From Candidatus Latescibacterota bacterium (GTDB lineage Bacteria; Latescibacterota; 4484-107): a stretch of 8,261 nt of DNA. The position numbers were made by a program, and so were the translations under genes. This document shows positions 5,254 to 8,261 of the stretch, piece after piece. Below the pieces are notes generated by a model. The model worked only from the letters and a program-made list of their open reading frames with translations, was not told where the DNA came from and made no database searches. Within the stretch, counting starts at the first letter, position 1. Each line of letters starts with the position of its first letter. Where the stretch lies: contig JAUWMS010000083.1 of assembly GCA_030613045.1 (NCBI GenBank), forward strand, positions 1 through 8,261. Reading direction: 5' to 3'.

Positions 5254-8200
5254 ATGCCGGTTCGCTTAGTAGCCGCATTAGTGGCGTTGGCCTTGGGGGT
5301 GAGTCTGTTCTTGCCTGTTCCCCAAAATTTGAAGACGCACTTTGAGAACGGTCAGTCTTTCTATGCGATAGGGGAATATGAGTATGCGATCAAGGAGTAC
5401 GCCAAGATCGTGAAGTTCCGCCATAAGGCGGTGGACGTCGAGCAGGTTCGCATCGAGATCAGCGAGACCTTGACGTTGCCGATCCAGGAGGCGGCCTGGT
5501 ATCAGTTGGGGAATAGCTATAAGAGAAGCGGGGAGTATGACAAAGCGATAGAGTGCTATCGCAACGTGTTGAAGGGCAACGTTCCGGAAGGGTTTAAGGC
5601 TACGGTGCAGTATCAGATCGCCGACACCCGGTTCGGTCAGGAGGAGTATGACAAAGCGGCCAAGGAATATGGGAACTTTGTGGCAATGTTCCCATCCTCC
5701 GATTTAGTAGATAAGGCCTACTTCTATCAAGGCTGGAGTTTCTTCAAGAACGGGGAGTATGACGAGGCGATCTCTGTGCTTAGAAGTATGCTCGTTCAGT
5801 ATCCGGAGAGCAAATATGCTGCGGATACGCAGTTTCGGATCGCCAGTTGTTATTTCGAACAGGGAAAATATGAGGACACGGTTAAAGAGGCCATGTTGGT
5901 TCTAGAGCGATATCCGGAGAGCGCTTCGGTTGCCAATGCCGAGTACCTCCAGGCAAATAGCTATGAAAAATTGGCCCGCTATGACGATGCCATCTTAGCC
6001 TATCAGGACGTGATTGATCTGTACGACAAGATGTTTGAAGTGTTGCGTTCGTCTTTTCGTGAGGGGCGCAATGTGGATTTTGAGGAATATGAGCGGCTTT
6101 TCGAGAGTTCCTTTCTCAAAATCGCGGATATATACAGGGAACAGAAGGGAGATTACAGCAAGGCGTACGATACGTATGTGACCGCGCAGGAGACGGTTCG
6201 GGAGTATGATTATAAGGCCAAGCTTCAGAAGTTGATAGGAGATAATTACTTAGGATGGAAGGAATATGACAAGGCCATCACAGCTTATACGCAAGTGATG
6301 ACCAACTATCCCAATAGCCCTTATCCTCCGCAAGCGCAGTACCAGGTCGGAGAAAGTTACTATTACGCAGGGGACTATGAGCAGGCGCGGGTCGAGTATT
6401 TGGCCTTATTGAAGAAATTCCCGGATACCGATACCGAACTTCGGGCACAGGCTTTGTATAGTGCAGGATCGTGTTCTGAGGAAATGGGCAAGGTGGAAGA
6501 GGCTCTTGAAACGTACCACCAGGTGTTGAGGGATTATCCCCGTTCCTATTATGCTCCGATATGTATGTTAAGGGTGGGGCGTGCGGCTTACGACAAGGGA
6601 GAGTACGAGGGGGCACTCGAGTGGTATCGGAAGCTGGTCCAGGATTATCCAGAGTCGGGGCAGGTGGACGTGGCCAACTATTTTTCGGGATTGGTGCTAA
6701 AGAAGCAGGGGAAAATCAGGGAGGCCATCGAAGCGTTCGGTCATGTGGGCAAGGATGCGGGGCAATTTTACGTAGCTTCGCAGACTTCGATTGCCACGCT
6801 CTACGCCAATGAGAAACAAGGGGGAAAAGCCGAAGAGGTCTTGATGGCGTTGTTGGAAAGCGTGGCCGGAGACGAGAAGTTAGAACCGCAAACCCATTAT
6901 CAAATCGCTCAGGTCTATCTGACGCAGGAAAGTTATCTCAAGGCTGTGGAGCACTACTCAATTGTGATCGAGCGATTTGCAGAGAGTGCATATCTAAAGG
7001 ATTGCTACTACGGTCGGGGGTCGGCGTACCACAAATTACTGCGCTTCGACCATGCGATCTCGGATTATGATACGCTGTTGGGGTTAGAGCTTGATTCAAG
7101 ACTCGAAACGCGGACAAAGTTGGCACTGTCCTTAGTGTATTCGGCGATGGATCGTCCCGAAGAGGCACGGGGTTTGCTTCTGGAGGTATCCGAGGGAGCG
7201 TATCCCGCGCTGGCGCGGGCGGCAAGGGTCCAATTGGTGTCCCTGGCGGAGAAGGGCGACCCGCGCAAGGCCGTTGAAATCTACAGCGATCTTTTATCCG
7301 GCGCCGAAGACGATCAGGAGCGGGCGATTGTGTTGACTCGTTTGGCCAACGTCTATTATAAGCTAGGACGGTATCAGGAGGCGATAGATGCCGCCAGAAA
7401 CTTAGTTCAGGTCAGCGACAACCCGGAAAGCATTGCTTCCGGATACTGCATCGCGGGCAACAGCTATATGAAGATGAAGCACTACGAGGACGCGATACAG
7501 GAATATCGCCAAACGGTGGACAAGTATCCTCAAGCCATGGTGGCTCCCACTGCGCTGTTCCAGATTGGCTTTGCGTATCATTCGTTGAACGCCCAAGCCA
7601 GTGGAGCAGAGCGAAAGGCAGCACTTCTGAGTCGGAGTATGGCGGCGTTTGAGGAATTTTATACGAAGTATCCCGATGCCAGAGAGGCGTCGCTTGCTTA
7701 CTATTATGCTTCGTGGGGTGCTTATCAGAAGGGGAATTGGCAGAAAGCGTCCGATACGTTTCAAGCATTGGTGGACCACTTTCCCAAGAGTCCGTATGCT
7801 GCTGAGGCCCAGTTTCGAGCGGGGGAAGCGCTTTTTAACCTCAAAGAATATGCCAAGGCCTACGATCTCTATCAGAAAGTGATTGATCGCTACCCGAAGT
7901 CCGAGTGGGTGGACGACGCGATCTACAACAAGGCGTGGTGTTTCGTGCATCAGGGAAGGAATGAGGAGGCGGTTCCTTTCTTTGAGGAGATCGTGGAGAA
8001 CTATCGGGATGGGTACTACGGTCCGCGCAGCCAGTTTAGCCTGGGGGATCACTATTACAATCTGCAGGAATATGAGAAGGCCACGGCTGAGTATGAGAAA
8101 TTTCTCCAGTTGTTCCCCAATCACAAACGCGCCCGTCGAGCACAATTGTTGTTGGGGGAGTTGGCGGAGATCGAGGCTTATAATCTTTACAGCGAGGGGG

Positions 8201-8261
8201 AGAAGTTCTTCGACGAGGAGCAATTCAAAGAAGCGATTGCTGTTTTCCAGAAGGTCCGTGA
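5254..8261 (+). CDS. Giant TPR-array protein (3' partial, at least 1002 residues)
   Basis: The frame is open without a stop from ATG 5254 to the window end, so the C-terminus is missing. Residues 1-20 are hydrophobic (A-A-L-V-A-L-A-L-G) after M-P-V-R, a probable signal peptide or anchor without a clear cut site; the rest would be periplasmic. The body is a long tetratricopeptide-repeat solenoid of the YbgF/BamD-like type. Units carry a Y/F-P-x-S-like turn, then A-x-Y/F-x-x-G/A-x-x-Y/F and G-x-Y-x-x-A/E-A. The turn recurs at residues 183, 220, 352, 389, 428, 465, 758, 806, 843, 880 and 954, often exactly 37 apart, which is the spacing of a TPR plus linker. Residues 255-330 and 500-750 are more divergent. 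No catalytic domain is visible. TPR arrays of this kind scaffold protein complexes, so a role in envelope assembly or secretion beside the PorV-like protein is plausible but inferred. A long antisense frame at 7402-8223 is a codon-bias shadow. Confidence 0.85.
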   Translation, partial: MPVRLVAALVALALGVSLFLPVPQNLKTHFENGQSFYAIGEYEYAIKEYAKIVKFRHKAVDVEQVRIEISETLTLPIQEAAWYQLGNSYKRSGEYDKAIECYRNVLKGNVPEGFKATVQYQIADTRFGQEEYDKAAKEYGNFVAMFPSSDLVDKAYFYQGWSFFKNGEYDEAISVLRSMLVQYPESKYAADTQFRIASCYFEQGKYEDTVKEAMLVLERYPESASVANAEYLQANSYEKLARYDDAILAYQDVIDLYDKMFEVLRSSFREGRNVDFEEYERLFESSFLKIADIYREQKGDYSKAYDTYVTAQETVREYDYKAKLQKLIGDNYLGWKEYDKAITAYTQVMTNYPNSPYPPQAQYQVGESYYYAGDYEQARVEYLALLKKFPDTDTELRAQALYSAGSCSEEMGKVEEALETYHQVLRDYPRSYYAPICMLRVGRAAYDKGEYEGALEWYRKLVQDYPESGQVDVANYFSGLVLKKQGKIREAIEAFGHVGKDAGQFYVASQTSIATLYANEKQGGKAEEVLMALLESVAGDEKLEPQTHYQIAQVYLTQESYLKAVEHYSIVIERFAESAYLKDCYYGRGSAYHKLLRFDHAISDYDTLLGLELDSRLETRTKLALSLVYSAMDRPEEARGLLLEVSEGAYPALARAARVQLVSLAEKGDPRKAVEIYSDLLSGAEDDQERAIVLTRLANVYYKLGRYQEAIDAARNLVQVSDNPESIASGYCIAGNSYMKMKHYEDAIQEYRQTVDKYPQAMVAPTALFQIGFAYHSLNAQASGAERKAALLSRSMAAFEEFYTKYPDAREASLAYYYASWGAYQKGNWQKASDTFQALVDHFPKSPYAAEAQFRAGEALFNLKEYAKAYDLYQKVIDRYPKSEWVDDAIYNKAWCFVHQGRNEEAVPFFEEIVENYRDGYYGPRSQFSLGDHYYNLQEYEKATAEYEKFLQLFPNHKRARRAQLLLGELAEIEAYNLYSEGEKFFDEEQFKEAIAVFQKVR

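Noticed and set aside
7402..8223. 273-residue open frame on the minus strand
   Set aside because: It lies wholly inside the TPR gene, whose frame shows regular TPR consensus residues throughout this stretch. The antisense product has no recognisable domain and reflects codon bias.

Overview
The window carries six plus-strand genes. All six encode predicted exported or envelope proteins, and no minus-strand gene is convincing. Base composition is moderately G+C rich with a G-rich coding strand. Most starts have a strong Shine-Dalgarno sequence, and there is one near-consensus sigma-70-type promoter. A PorV/PorQ-type outer-membrane protein beside a very large TPR protein and a SurA/PrsA-like isomerase suggests a Gram-negative (diderm) bacterium, perhaps one of the poorly cultured FCB-related lineages. 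The strong Shine-Dalgarno sites argue against Bacteroidetes proper. The taxonomic reading is inference only; there is no rRNA or other marker here.

Layout: (1) 1-539 is the 3' part of a small protein with a Sm-like beta module and two hydrophobic segments. (2) 585-1244 is a lipoprotein with two similar beta-rich halves. (3) 1245-1544 is a noncoding leader with A+T-rich stretches and a hairpin. (4) 1545-2117 is an exported protein with two small beta modules and a C-terminal zinc ribbon. (5) 2214-3887 is a probable lipoprotein made of two SurA/PrsA-like units, each ending in a parvulin-like domain. (6) 3888-4264 is noncoding apart from a doubtful 47-codon frame; it holds an inverted repeat, A/T tracts and a clear promoter. 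(7) 4265-5170 is a PorV/PorQ-family outer-membrane protein. (8) 5171-5253 is a terminator-like hairpin built from degenerate heptamers, directly next to the ribosome binding site of the next gene. (9) 5254 to the window end is a TPR-array protein of at least 1002 residues, open at the right edge.

Functional reading: the PorV-like protein and the TPR protein probably share the promoter at about 4152-4180, with the intergenic hairpin tuning expression of the second gene. The isomerase/chaperone and the two small exported proteins could help assemble or stabilise envelope components. Nothing in the sequence proves that the six products act together. The set looks like an envelope-biogenesis or secretion-accessory locus, not a mobile or defence island: I found no IS, CRISPR array, tRNA, rRNA or phage gene.
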